Source: Streptomyces macrolidinus
Lineage (GTDB): Bacteria > Actinomycetota > Actinomycetes > Streptomycetales > Streptomycetaceae
Length of the DNA: 64,000 bases
Assembly (NCBI RefSeq): GCF_023887685.1
Contig: NZ_JAMWMR010000030.1
Coordinates: forward strand, 1 to 64,000
Direction of reading: 5' to 3'
Under the pieces are notes generated by a model. It saw nothing but the letters and a program-made list of their open reading frames with translations. It did no database searches and was not told the DNA's origin. Below, one piece after another: positions 19,644-27,513 of the stretch (the stretch's first letter is position 1; the number at the start of each line of letters is the position of its first letter). Position numbers and translations under genes: made by a program.

Positions 19644-21010
19644 GCGGCGGACTTCCCGAACAGCGTCCCGAGCAGCAGCTCACCGACGGCGACGACGACA
19701 ACGGGCGGGTGCCCGCGCCCGGTTACCGGGTGTGGGCGCTCCCCGGGCTGCCCGAGATCCGCGAGGGCGACGACCTGGCCAAGGTCATCGCCGCCGCCGA
19801 GCCGGGACTCGTCGACGGGGACGTGCTGCTCGTCACCTCCAAGATCGTGTCCAAGGCCGAGGGGCGCCTGCTGCGGGCGGACGACCGGGAGGCCGCCATC
19901 GACGCCGAGACGGTGCGCGTGGTGGCCCGGCGCGGTCCGATCAGGATCGTGGAGAACCGCCAGGGCCTGGTGATGGCCGCCGCCGGTGTCGACGCCTCCA
20001 ACACCCCCGCAGGGACCGTTCTGCTGCTGCCGGAGGACCCCGACGCCTCCGCGCGGGCGCTGCGGGCGGGGCTGCGGGACATCCTCGGGGTCGAGATCGG
20101 TGTGATCGTCACCGACACCTTCGGTCGGCCCTGGCGCAACGGGCTCACCGACGTCGCCATCGGTGCCGCGGGCGTCCGCGTCCTCGACGACCTGCGCGGC
20201 GGCACGGACGCGCACGGCAACCCGCTGAGCGCGACCGTCGTGGCCACCGCCGACGAACTGGCCGCCGCCGGTGACCTGGTCAAGGGCAAGGTCGCCGGGC
20301 TGCCCGTGGCCGTCGTACGCGGGCTGCCGCGGGCGGTGACCGGGGACGACGGCGAGGGCGCCGCGGCGATGGTGCGCGCGCCCCACGAGGACATGTTCCG
20401 GCTCGGCACTTCGGAGGCGGTACGGGAGGCGGTGACCCAGCGGCGCACGGTGCGCGCGTTCACGGACGAGCCCGTCGACCCCGGTGCCGTACGGCGCGCG
20501 GTGGCCGCCGCCGTGACCGCGCCTGCGCCGCATCACACGACGCCGTGGCGGTTCGTGCTTCTGGAGTCCGAGGAGTCGCGGACGCGGCTGCTGGACGCGA
20601 TGCGGGAGGCGTGGATCGCGGATCTGCGCCGGGACGGGAAGACCGAGGAGTCGATCGCCAAGCGCGTACGGCGCGGGGACGTGCTGCGCCATGCCCCGTA
20701 CCTCGTCGTGCCCTGCATGGTCATGGACGGGTCCCACACCTACGGCGACGCGCGGCGGGACGCGGCCGAGCGGGAGATGTTCGTGGTCGCCACCGGGGCG
20801 GGCGTGCAGAACCTCCTGGTCGCGCTCGCCGGGGAGCGGCTCGGCTCGGCATGGGTGTCCTCGACGATGTTCTGCCGGGACGTCGTGCGCGAGGTGCTCG
20901 GACTGCCGGAGAACTGGGAGCCGATGGGCGCGGTGGCGGTGGGCCATGCGGCGGAGGAGCCGAGGCCACGTCCCGCGCGGGACGCGGACGCCTTCATCGA
21001 GGTGCGGTGA
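19640..21010 (+). CDS. fbiB: Bifunctional F420 gamma-glutamyl ligase / FMN reductase domain protein
   Basis: A 456-residue FbiB-type fusion. Residues about 30-245 form the CofE ligase that adds L-glutamates to F420-0 (LVTSKIVSKAEGR, TDTFGRPWRNG). Residues about 255-456 form a nitroreductase-fold domain (VTQRRTVRAFTDEP, GAGVQNLLVAL), which in mycobacteria reduces dehydro-F420-0 with FMN. The start is a GTG at 19640 overlapping cofD by four bases; a longer frame through cofD is an artefact. Both activities place complete F420 tail synthesis here, while FO synthase is not in this window. Confidence 0.95.
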   Translation: MSGGLPEQRPEQQLTDGDDDNGRVPAPGYRVWALPGLPEIREGDDLAKVIAAAEPGLVDGDVLLVTSKIVSKAEGRLLRADDREAAIDAETVRVVARRGPIRIVENRQGLVMAAAGVDASNTPAGTVLLLPEDPDASARALRAGLRDILGVEIGVIVTDTFGRPWRNGLTDVAIGAAGVRVLDDLRGGTDAHGNPLSATVVATADELAAAGDLVKGKVAGLPVAVVRGLPRAVTGDDGEGAAAMVRAPHEDMFRLGTSEAVREAVTQRRTVRAFTDEPVDPGAVRRAVAAAVTAPAPHHTTPWRFVLLESEESRTRLLDAMREAWIADLRRDGKTEESIAKRVRRGDVLRHAPYLVVPCMVMDGSHTYGDARRDAAEREMFVVATGAGVQNLLVALAGERLGSAWVSSTMFCRDVVREVLGLPENWEPMGAVAVGHAAEEPRPRPARDADAFIEVR

Positions 21011-21115
21011 CGGAGTTCAGTTCATCGGAGCGCGCGGCCTCTAGGCTCGTAAGCAGCCCCCGTATCAACCAGGACCTCATCCAGGTCGACCAGGACCTCA
21101 CCTAGGACCTCATCC

Positions 21116-22123
21116 GTGGCCGGACGCTTCGCCCCCCGCACCCCCCGCACGACCGTGCGGGGCGGGCCTGCCGCCGTGCCCGTGCAGGTGCCGGTGCCGC
21201 GACCGGCCACGGCACCGGGACGGCGGCGGACCTGGACCCCGCCCGGCCCCCTGGACCTCGGGCTGGTGCTCGGCCCGCTGCGCCGCGGTCCCGGGGACCC
21301 GACGTTCCACGCGACCCCGGACGGGGCCGTGTGGCGGGCCAGCCGCACCCCGGCGGGCCCTGGCACCCTGCGGGTCGCGCTGCGGGGCACGGACGCCGAG
21401 GCCGAGGCGTGGGGCCCCGGAGCGGAGTGGCTGCTGGATCGACTCCCGCGGATGCTGGGCGCGTCGGACGACCCGGAGGCCTTCGAGCCACGGCATCGAC
21501 TGCTCGCGCTGACCCGGCACCGGCGGCCGGGGCTGCGGCTGGTCCGGACCGGACTGGTGCTGGAGTCGCTGATCCCGAGCGTCCTGGAGCAGAAGGTCAC
21601 CGCGGACGAGGCCTACCGGGCATGGCGGCTGCTCGTAGGGGCGTACGGCGAACCGGCGCCAGGACCCGCGCCGGAGCGGATGCGGGTGATGCCTACGCCG
21701 CGCACCTGGGCGCTGATCCCGTCCTGGGAGTGGCACCGGGCAGGGGTCGACGACAAGCGGGCGTCGACGATCCTACGGGCGGTACGGGTCGCCACGCGGC
21801 TGGAGCGGACGACGGAGTTGGAGCCCGCGCAAGCGCAGGCGCTCCTGGAGGCCGTGCCGGGCATCGGACCGTGGACCTCCGCGGAGACCGTGCAGCGCAG
21901 CCATGGGGCGACGGACGCCGTGACCGTGGGGGATCTGCATCTGCCGGGGATCGTCGGCTATGCGCTGGCCGGAGACCGCGACGCGGACGACGCCGTGATG
22001 CTGTCGCTGCTGGAGCCGTACACGGGGCAGCGGCACCGGGCGGCACGACTGATCCTGCTGAGCGGTCGCGTGCCGCCGCGGCGCGCGCCGCGGATGCAGC
22101 CGAGGGACATCGGACGGCTGTGA
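21116..22123 (+). CDS. DNA-3-methyladenine glycosylase-like HhH-GPD protein
   Basis: A 335-residue HhH-GPD superfamily protein of the AlkA type. The helix-hairpin-helix LLEAVPGIGPWTSAE (243-257) is followed by the catalytic Asp in VGDLHLP (D273). The N-terminal 40 residues are Pro/Arg-rich and disordered. It lacks the Cys cluster of MutY/EndoIII, so removal of alkylated bases rather than A-G mispair or oxidised-base repair is inferred. The start is a GTG at 21116 in an upstream region with ACCTCAC spacing. It lies after fbiB and is convergent with the pyrophosphorylase gene. Confidence 0.85.
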   Translation: MAGRFAPRTPRTTVRGGPAAVPVQVPVPRPATAPGRRRTWTPPGPLDLGLVLGPLRRGPGDPTFHATPDGAVWRASRTPAGPGTLRVALRGTDAEAEAWGPGAEWLLDRLPRMLGASDDPEAFEPRHRLLALTRHRRPGLRLVRTGLVLESLIPSVLEQKVTADEAYRAWRLLVGAYGEPAPGPAPERMRVMPTPRTWALIPSWEWHRAGVDDKRASTILRAVRVATRLERTTELEPAQAQALLEAVPGIGPWTSAETVQRSHGATDAVTVGDLHLPGIVGYALAGDRDADDAVMLSLLEPYTGQRHRAARLILLSGRVPPRRAPRMQPRDIGRL

Positions 22124-22134
22124 ACAAGCGCAAC

Positions 22135-22178
22135 CCTCCGAAGTACCTCCGAAGCGCCTCTGAAGTACCTCTGGAGAC
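22135..22178. repeat. Four 11-bp tandem repeats in the convergent gap
   Basis: Consecutive 11-mers CCTCCGAAGTA, CCTCCGAAGCG, CCTCTGAAGTA and CCTCTGGAGAC fill the gap between two converging stop codons. The copies diverge by one to four bases, so the expansion is not recent. Confidence 0.65.
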
Positions 22179-23261
22179 CTACTGGTCCGAGGAGAAGCGC
22201 ACCGCCCCCGCCGGGATCTTCGCGTCGCACCAGACCCGGACCCCGTCGCGCAGTTCGTTGTCCGCGCCGACCACCGCGCCGTCGCCGATGACCGCGCCGC
22301 TGAGGACCGAGCGCTCGCCGATGCGGGAGCGGGCTCCGATCAGGGAGTCCGTGATGACCGCGCCCGGTTCCACGACCGCGCCGCTCAGCAGGGTGCTGCC
22401 GAAGATCCGGGCGCCCTCCCCCACGAACGCGCCCTCGCCGACGACCGTGCCGCCGGTCAGCTTCGCGTCCGAGGCGACCGATGCCGTCGGCAGGATCAGA
22501 CGGTCGCCGCGGCGGCCGGGCACCGCGGGGGACGGGGCGCGGCCGAGGACCAGGTCCGCCGAGCCGCGGACGAAGGCCGCCGGGGTGCCGAGGTCCAGCC
22601 AGTACGTCGAGTCCACCATGCCCTGCAGATGCGCCCCGGCCGCCAGCAGGTCCGGGAACGTCTCGCGTTCCACCGAGACCGGACGGCCCGCCGGGATCGT
22701 GTCGATGACCGAGCGGCGGAAGACGTACGCCCCGGCGTTGATCTGGTCGGTGACGATCTCCTCCGGGGTCTGCGGCTTCTCCAGGAACGCCGTCACCCGG
22801 CCCGTGGCGTCCGTGGGGACCAGCCCGTAGGCCCGGGGGTCCGTCACCTTGGTGAGATGGAGCGAGACGTCCGCGCCCGTCGACTCATGGGTGCGGACCA
22901 GGGCGCGGATGTCCAGGCCCGTCAGGATGTCGCCGTTGAAGACGAGGACCGGGTCCTCGGGCCCTGAGTGGAGGCGGCTCGCCACGTTGCGCAGAGCGCC
23001 GCCGGTGCCGAGGGGCTCCTCCTCGGTGACGTACTCCAGCCGCAGGCCGAGGGACGAGCCGTCGCCGAAGTACGGTTCGAAGACCTCGGCCAGATAGGAC
23101 GTGGCGAGGACGATGTGCTCCACGCCCGCGGCCCTCGCCCGCGCCAACTGATGGGTGAGGAAGGGGACCCCGGCCGCCGGAACCATCGGTTTCGGGGTGT
23201 GCACCGTGAGCGGGCGCAGCCGGGTACCCCTGCCGCCGACCAGGAGGATCGCTTCTGTCAC
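22179..23261 (-). CDS. Mannose-1-phosphate guanylyltransferase-type NDP-sugar pyrophosphorylase
   Basis: A 360-residue sugar-1-phosphate nucleotidyltransferase. The N-terminal Rossmann domain has the nucleotide loop LLVGGRGTRLRPLT (6-19) and the catalytic KPM (24-26); VFNGDILTG carries the metal Asp. The C-terminal part is a left-handed beta-helix of hexapeptide repeats (SVASDAKLTGGTVVGEGAFV). Such enzymes make GDP-mannose in mycobacteria (manB/Rv3264c position) and are the likely partner of manA and manB here, although a dTDP- or UDP-sugar product cannot be excluded. GTG at 23261 is preferred; the 14 extra upstream residues have no homology. AGGAAG lies upstream. Confidence 0.88.
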   Translation of the reverse strand: MTEAILLVGGRGTRLRPLTVHTPKPMVPAAGVPFLTHQLARARAAGVEHIVLATSYLAEVFEPYFGDGSSLGLRLEYVTEEEPLGTGGALRNVASRLHSGPEDPVLVFNGDILTGLDIRALVRTHESTGADVSLHLTKVTDPRAYGLVPTDATGRVTAFLEKPQTPEEIVTDQINAGAYVFRRSVIDTIPAGRPVSVERETFPDLLAAGAHLQGMVDSTYWLDLGTPAAFVRGSADLVLGRAPSPAVPGRRGDRLILPTASVASDAKLTGGTVVGEGAFVGEGARIFGSTLLSGAVVEPGAVITDSLIGARSRIGERSVLSGAVIGDGAVVGADNELRDGVRVWCDAKIPAGAVRFSSDQ

Positions 23262-23325
23262 CTGTCGTCTCTGCTTCCTGCCGGGACCGGCCGAACTGTC
23301 CATCGGCCGGCCAGTGTATGCAACC

Positions 23326-23434
23326 GCGTTACGAGGACTGCTGAGGGCGTTACGAGGCCCGTGAGAAGGGCGTTTGCGCGGGTCATGAGATGCGGGTCAT
23401 CGATGCGGGTCATGAGAGCGGGTCATGAGAGCGG
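23326..23434. repeat. Two families of short tandem repeats upstream of the pyrophosphorylase
   Basis: GCGTTACGAGG occurs twice about 21 bp apart near 23326-23357. From 23378 there are four copies of a 13-14-mer GCGGGTCATGAGA (third base classes vary; the second copy reads GCGGGTCATCGAT), ending at 23430. All lie in the non-coding region between the pyrophosphorylase and amidase genes. Confidence 0.7.
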
Positions 23435-23499
23435 ACGTCGTACGCGCCCGTACGGTCACGCCGCACCACATCCGTACAGTCGTACGACCGACACACCCC

Positions 23500-24786
23500 T
23501 CAGCGGCCCTGGTAGCGGGCCGCCGAGGAACGGATCGTGCCGAGCTTGCCGTACAGCAGCTTTCCCGGGCACTCCGTGCTGTACCCGTCGCGATGCCCCG
23601 AGACCACTTTCAACCGTGCGTTCTGCCCCGCCGGGAAGCGGTTACCGCCCGCGGACCTGAGGTACGTCGTACCGCGCGGATCCATGCCGTACAGGCCGAG
23701 CTTCCACGCGGCGAGCTTGGCGATGGCGTTCACCATGGCGGCCGGGGGTGTGCTGCTCTCGAAGGCGCCGATCGCGGCGATCCCCATGCTGTCGCTGTTG
23801 AACCCCATGGTGTGGGCGCCCAGGACGGCCTTGTCCACTCCGCCCGCGCGGCCTTCGTAGATGTTTCCGCACTTGTCGACGAGGAAGTTGTAGCCGATGT
23901 CCCGCCAGCCGCTGCTCACGACGTGGTAGCGGTAGATACCGCGGATGACCGAAGGGGCCTGGGAGCACTTGTAGCCGTTGCCCGTCGCCGTGTGGTGCAC
24001 GAAGGCCACCTTCACCTTGCCGGTGTAGCCGAAGCCGGACTCCCGCAGGTTCTCGTCCGCGCCCCAGCCGCGCCGCGTGACGATCTTCGGGCGCGACGTG
24101 GTGTAGGGGCCCGCGCGTTGGCCGGGCGCCGCGTCCGCCGCCTCCGGTACGGCGGACGTGGCGGGGTTCGCTCGTGAGCCGGCTAAGCCCGAGCCTTCGG
24201 AGTCGCCTGCCTCGGCGGCGTCCCCGGCCTGTCGCGGGGTGTCCGCGCCGGGGTCGATCAGTTCGGCCTGCAGCCCCTCGGGGAGCGCGGGCGTACGGGT
24301 CTGGCCCTTGGCGGCCTTGTTCGCGCGCACCCGTACCTCGACGCCGTCCGAGTCGCCGACCCACAGCGGGGCCGTCGCTCCGCGCAGCCGGCTCGAACGG
24401 CCCTCCGCGCTCTGCGGGTCGGGGCCGTGCCCTTGGCCGTGCACCTCCAGCTCCTGCCAGCCGGACCACCGGGAGGTGCCGCTCTCCCGCGTGCGGACCT
24501 GGGCGCGGCCGTGTAGCTCGGCGCTCGGGTCCTTCCAGACGATGCCGATCATCGAGAAGGGGTGTACGGCCTGGGGGGACAGCCCCCATTCGGGCACCGT
24601 GTCGGGGGTGCGGGGGCGGTTGAGGGGGACGAGGCGGAGGGACTGGGTGCTGCCGGCGGCCGACCGGTCGGCCGGGGTGGGCACCGCCACCGTGGCCGGT
24701 CGGGCCGCGGCGGCCGGGAGGGCGAGCGAGAGGGCCAGTACCGTCGTGCTCGCGACGCCGATCGAGGAAGCAAGGTGTCTGCGCAT
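23500..24786 (-). CDS. Secreted peptidoglycan-recognition N-acetylmuramoyl-L-alanine amidase
   Basis: A 428-residue exported protein. The N-terminus (RRHLASSIGVASTTVLALSL, ending near AAAARP) is a signal peptide. A beta-rich region (about 40-190, TRESGTSRWSGWQELEVHG) precedes a C-terminal PGRP/amidase_2 domain with zinc ligands in VHHTATGN and GHRD-YSTECPG and the YNFLVDKCGNIYEGR core. It should cut the bond between MurNAc and L-Ala of peptidoglycan. ATG at 24786 was chosen because the signal peptide begins there; the upstream frame runs into the 34-bp repeat region and looks non-coding. Another ATG at 24795 is possible. Confidence 0.9.
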   Translation of the reverse strand: MRRHLASSIGVASTTVLALSLALPAAAARPATVAVPTPADRSAAGSTQSLRLVPLNRPRTPDTVPEWGLSPQAVHPFSMIGIVWKDPSAELHGRAQVRTRESGTSRWSGWQELEVHGQGHGPDPQSAEGRSSRLRGATAPLWVGDSDGVEVRVRANKAAKGQTRTPALPEGLQAELIDPGADTPRQAGDAAEAGDSEGSGLAGSRANPATSAVPEAADAAPGQRAGPYTTSRPKIVTRRGWGADENLRESGFGYTGKVKVAFVHHTATGNGYKCSQAPSVIRGIYRYHVVSSGWRDIGYNFLVDKCGNIYEGRAGGVDKAVLGAHTMGFNSDSMGIAAIGAFESSTPPAAMVNAIAKLAAWKLGLYGMDPRGTTYLRSAGGNRFPAGQNARLKVVSGHRDGYSTECPGKLLYGKLGTIRSSAARYQGR

Positions 24787-24856
24787 GCCCCTCATCTTGG
24801 ACATAGTCAGACATGTGTGTCCATTCAGGAATTGACGGCCCATCGGGTCCGCTACG

Positions 24857-24993
24857 CCGAACCGGTGGACCCCCTCTCCTCGCCGTTGCGCCGAACCGGT
24901 GGACCCCCTCTCCTCACCGTTGCGCCGAACCGGTGGCCCATCGCTCCCCGCCACCGCGCCCGAACCGGTGGCACCCGCTCCCCCGACCGGTCC
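24857..24993. repeat. 34-bp tandem repeats, about four copies
   Basis: Three contiguous 34-bp units begin at 24857, 24891 and 24925; the first two differ by one base. A fourth, partial unit starts at 24960 after a 1-bp shift. Each unit begins CCGAACCGGTGG, whose ACCGGT is a palindrome. The array fills the divergent region between the amidase (minus) and the TIGR03089 gene (plus). There are no spacers, so it is not a CRISPR. Confidence 0.9.
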
Positions 24994-25027
24994 ACCCGGC
25001 GCAGGCGCCCCGCGTACGCTTGCGCGG

Positions 25028-25783
25028 ATGAACGCCACCGACCGCACCCCTGCCGACCTGCTGCGATCCGCGCTCGCCGCGGACCCCGCACGCCCCCTGG
25101 TGACCTTCTACGACGACGCCACGGGCGAACGCGTCGAACTCTCGGTCGCCACCTTCGCCAACTGGGTGGCCAAGACCGCCAACCTCCTTCAGGGTGATCT
25201 CGCCGCCGGGCCCGGCGACCGGGTCGCGCTGCTGCTGCCCGCGCACTGGCAGACGGCGGTATGGCTGCTCGCCTGCGCGTCCGTGGGCGTCGTCGCCGAT
25301 GTCGGCGGTGACGCGGGCGCGGCCGACGTCGTCGTCAGCGGACCCGACACACTCGACGCGGCACGCGCCTGCTCCGGGGAGCGTGTCGCACTCGCGCTGC
25401 GCCCGCTCGGCGGCCGGTTCCCCAAGGCCCCGGACGGGTTCATGGACTACGCGGTCGAGGTGCCGGGGCAGGGCGACCGCTTCCAGGCGTACGCGCCGGT
25501 CGACCCGGAGGAGTCCGCTCTGATCGTCGCCGGGGCCGCGTTCACGGGCGCCGAGGTCGTGGAGCGGGCCCGCGCGGACGCACCCGCGCTCGGCCTGACG
25601 GGCCCCGGCTCGCGCCTGCTGTCCGGGCTGTCGTACGACACCTGGGAGGGGCTGAGCGCCGGGCTGTACGCGCCGCTCGCGACCGGCGGGTCCGTGGTGC
25701 TCTGCCGCCATCTGGACCGGTCGGACGAGGCCGCGGTGGCCCAGCGGATCGAGAGCGAGCGCGTGACCGCGACGGCTCGCTGA
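25028..25783 (+). CDS. TIGR03089 family protein (AMP-ligase-like)
   Basis: A 251-residue protein. Its N-terminal part (YDDATGERVELSVATFANWVAKTANLL, GDRVALLLPAHWQTAVWLLAC) resembles the beginning of adenylate-forming acyl/amino-acid ligases, but the protein stops before the ATP-binding P-loop and C-terminal domain, so it cannot be an ordinary ligase. This truncation is normal for the TIGR03089 family, which flanks LCP genes in actinobacteria (Rv3268 type). ATG at 25028 has CGGA before it; the longer frame runs into the tandem repeats. Confidence 0.85.
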   Translation: MNATDRTPADLLRSALAADPARPLVTFYDDATGERVELSVATFANWVAKTANLLQGDLAAGPGDRVALLLPAHWQTAVWLLACASVGVVADVGGDAGAADVVVSGPDTLDAARACSGERVALALRPLGGRFPKAPDGFMDYAVEVPGQGDRFQAYAPVDPEESALIVAGAAFTGAEVVERARADAPALGLTGPGSRLLSGLSYDTWEGLSAGLYAPLATGGSVVLCRHLDRSDEAAVAQRIESERVTATAR

Positions 25784-25919
25784 GCACCGCCTCCCGGTAG
25801 CCCCCTGACGGGCGCACTTCGCCTCCGTTCGGACCAGCACCGGCCGCCCGGACCCGCCGCCCCGGGCCATGGTCGTAGGAGCCCGACACGCTCGTACGCC
25901 GCAGGGGGTGGACCCGGCA

Positions 25920-27275
25920 GTGACCACCGAAGGCACCCCACGGCCGCCGGGCGCCGCGGCCACCGGTCACGGCCCGGCCAGCCGTCGGCGGCACTGGGGG
26001 CGCTGGGCCACGCTGGGACTCGCGCTGCTCCTGGTCGGGGCCGCCGGGGCCGGATGGGTCGCGTACGAGAGGCTGGACGCGAACATCACCGCGGACGAAG
26101 GCGCCGCCGCCGAACTCGCCCGGCACGAGAGGGAACGGCCGCGGGCGCTCGTACCCGGCGCGCGGAACGTCCTGCTCATCGGGTCCGACTCGCGCGCGGG
26201 CGGCGGCGACCAGTACGGCAGGGACTCCGGGACCGAGCGGTCCGACACCACGATCCTGCTGCATGTGGCGGCCGGCCGACGCGGCGCCACCGCCGTCTCC
26301 CTGCCCCGCGACCTCATGGTCCACGTGCCGGACTGCCGCATGCGCGACGGCAGTCGCAGCCGTCCGGTGTTCGCGATGTTCAACAGCGCCTTCGCGACCG
26401 GGGGTTCGGCCTGTTCCGTGCGGACCGTCGAGAAGCTGACGGGCATCCGCGTCGATCACTTCGTGGTCGTCGACTTCAACGGCTTCAAGACGCTGGTCGA
26501 CGCGCTCGACGGCGTCCCGGTGTGCCTGAAGGAGCCGCTCGACGACAAGGACGCCAAGGTCAAGCTGCCCGCGGGCAAGGTGACGCTCGACGGAGAGCAG
26601 GCACTGGGCTACGTCCGGGCCCGCAAGAGCCTCGGCGACGGCAGCGACACCGAACGGATGGAACGCCAACAGCGCTTCCTCGGCGCGCTCGTCGCCAAGG
26701 TGAACAGCACCAACGTCCTGCTGAACCCGCTCAAGCTGTATCCGGTCCTGGACGCGGCCACCTCGTCCCTCACCACGGACCCGGAACTGGCGAGCCTGCG
26801 CGGACTCTACGGACTGCTGAACGAACTGCGGAACCTCCCCCCGCGGCGCGTGCAGTTCCTGACCGTGCCGCGCAGGCCGTACTCGTACAACGCCGATCGC
26901 GACCAGTTGGTGGAACCCGCGGCACGCGAACTCTTCGAACGGCTGCGCAGGGATCAGCCCGTGAAGGTCACGCGGGATGCCCCGAGCGGTCCTCCGTCGA
27001 AAGCGGGCGCCTCTCCGTCGAACGCGTCTGCTGCAAACACGGCCCCATCGAACACGGCTCCTCCGAACGTGACTCTCTCGAACGCGTCCCCTTCGAACGC
27101 GACTCCCCCGAACGCGTCCCCTTCGAAAGCGGGCGCGGCGTTCGGAGTTCGCAACAGTGAGCAGTCGTACGGCGACGCAGAGTCTCTTGTCATGCGGCCC
27201 GGCGTGCGCGGATCGACCCCTCAGCCTCCGCCCACTTTCCCCGGGAAAACGGCCGCTCCGGACGGCTGTGGGTAA
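25920..27275 (+). CDS. LytR-CpsA-Psr (LCP) family protein 1, Asn-rich tail
   Basis: A 451-residue membrane-anchored protein. One transmembrane helix near 30-50 is followed by an extracytoplasmic LCP domain: LLIGSDSRAGGG, LPRDLMVHVPDC, VVVDFNGF and VRARKSLGDGSDTERM. LCP proteins transfer lipid-linked glycopolymers onto peptidoglycan. It has no LytR_C domain; instead the last 100 residues are Ser/Pro/Asn/Ala repeats, ending in a Cys-Gly. Paired Cys in the domain resemble those of the next two LCP genes. The GTG at 25920, with AGGGGGTGG upstream, is preferred over the ATG at 25869, which has no RBS. Confidence 0.88.
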   Translation: MTTEGTPRPPGAAATGHGPASRRRHWGRWATLGLALLLVGAAGAGWVAYERLDANITADEGAAAELARHERERPRALVPGARNVLLIGSDSRAGGGDQYGRDSGTERSDTTILLHVAAGRRGATAVSLPRDLMVHVPDCRMRDGSRSRPVFAMFNSAFATGGSACSVRTVEKLTGIRVDHFVVVDFNGFKTLVDALDGVPVCLKEPLDDKDAKVKLPAGKVTLDGEQALGYVRARKSLGDGSDTERMERQQRFLGALVAKVNSTNVLLNPLKLYPVLDAATSSLTTDPELASLRGLYGLLNELRNLPPRRVQFLTVPRRPYSYNADRDQLVEPAARELFERLRRDQPVKVTRDAPSGPPSKAGASPSNASAANTAPSNTAPPNVTLSNASPSNATPPNASPSKAGAAFGVRNSEQSYGDAESLVMRPGVRGSTPQPPPTFPGKTAAPDGCG

Positions 27276-27513
27276 AGCGCATACCAAGCCTGGGAACGTC
27301 TGAGCTAAGAACTCTCTGAGAATTAGGGGGGATTGCCCAGTTGTAGGGGAGTGGAGTTTGTCACCGCCGTCGCTTGACGCCGAACTGGGCGGATAGTGTG
27401 AGCGATCCGGTGCCACACCCTTGATGTCCTTTCTGGGGCGCGCACTGAATGAAAGAGACCCGGGCGCCTCGAGGGGAAGGCGCCGCGTGCCCCGACGGAG
27501 GACTCAGGCAACC

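Noticed and set aside
24857..24993. CRISPR array
   Set aside because: The 34-bp units are contiguous with no spacers and no cas genes are nearby.
26954..27193. Antisense frame with a pentapeptide-repeat look (AFEGDAFGGVAFEG)
   Set aside because: It is the reverse strand of the Asn/Ser/Pro repeat tail of LCP 1, so the periodicity is inherited.
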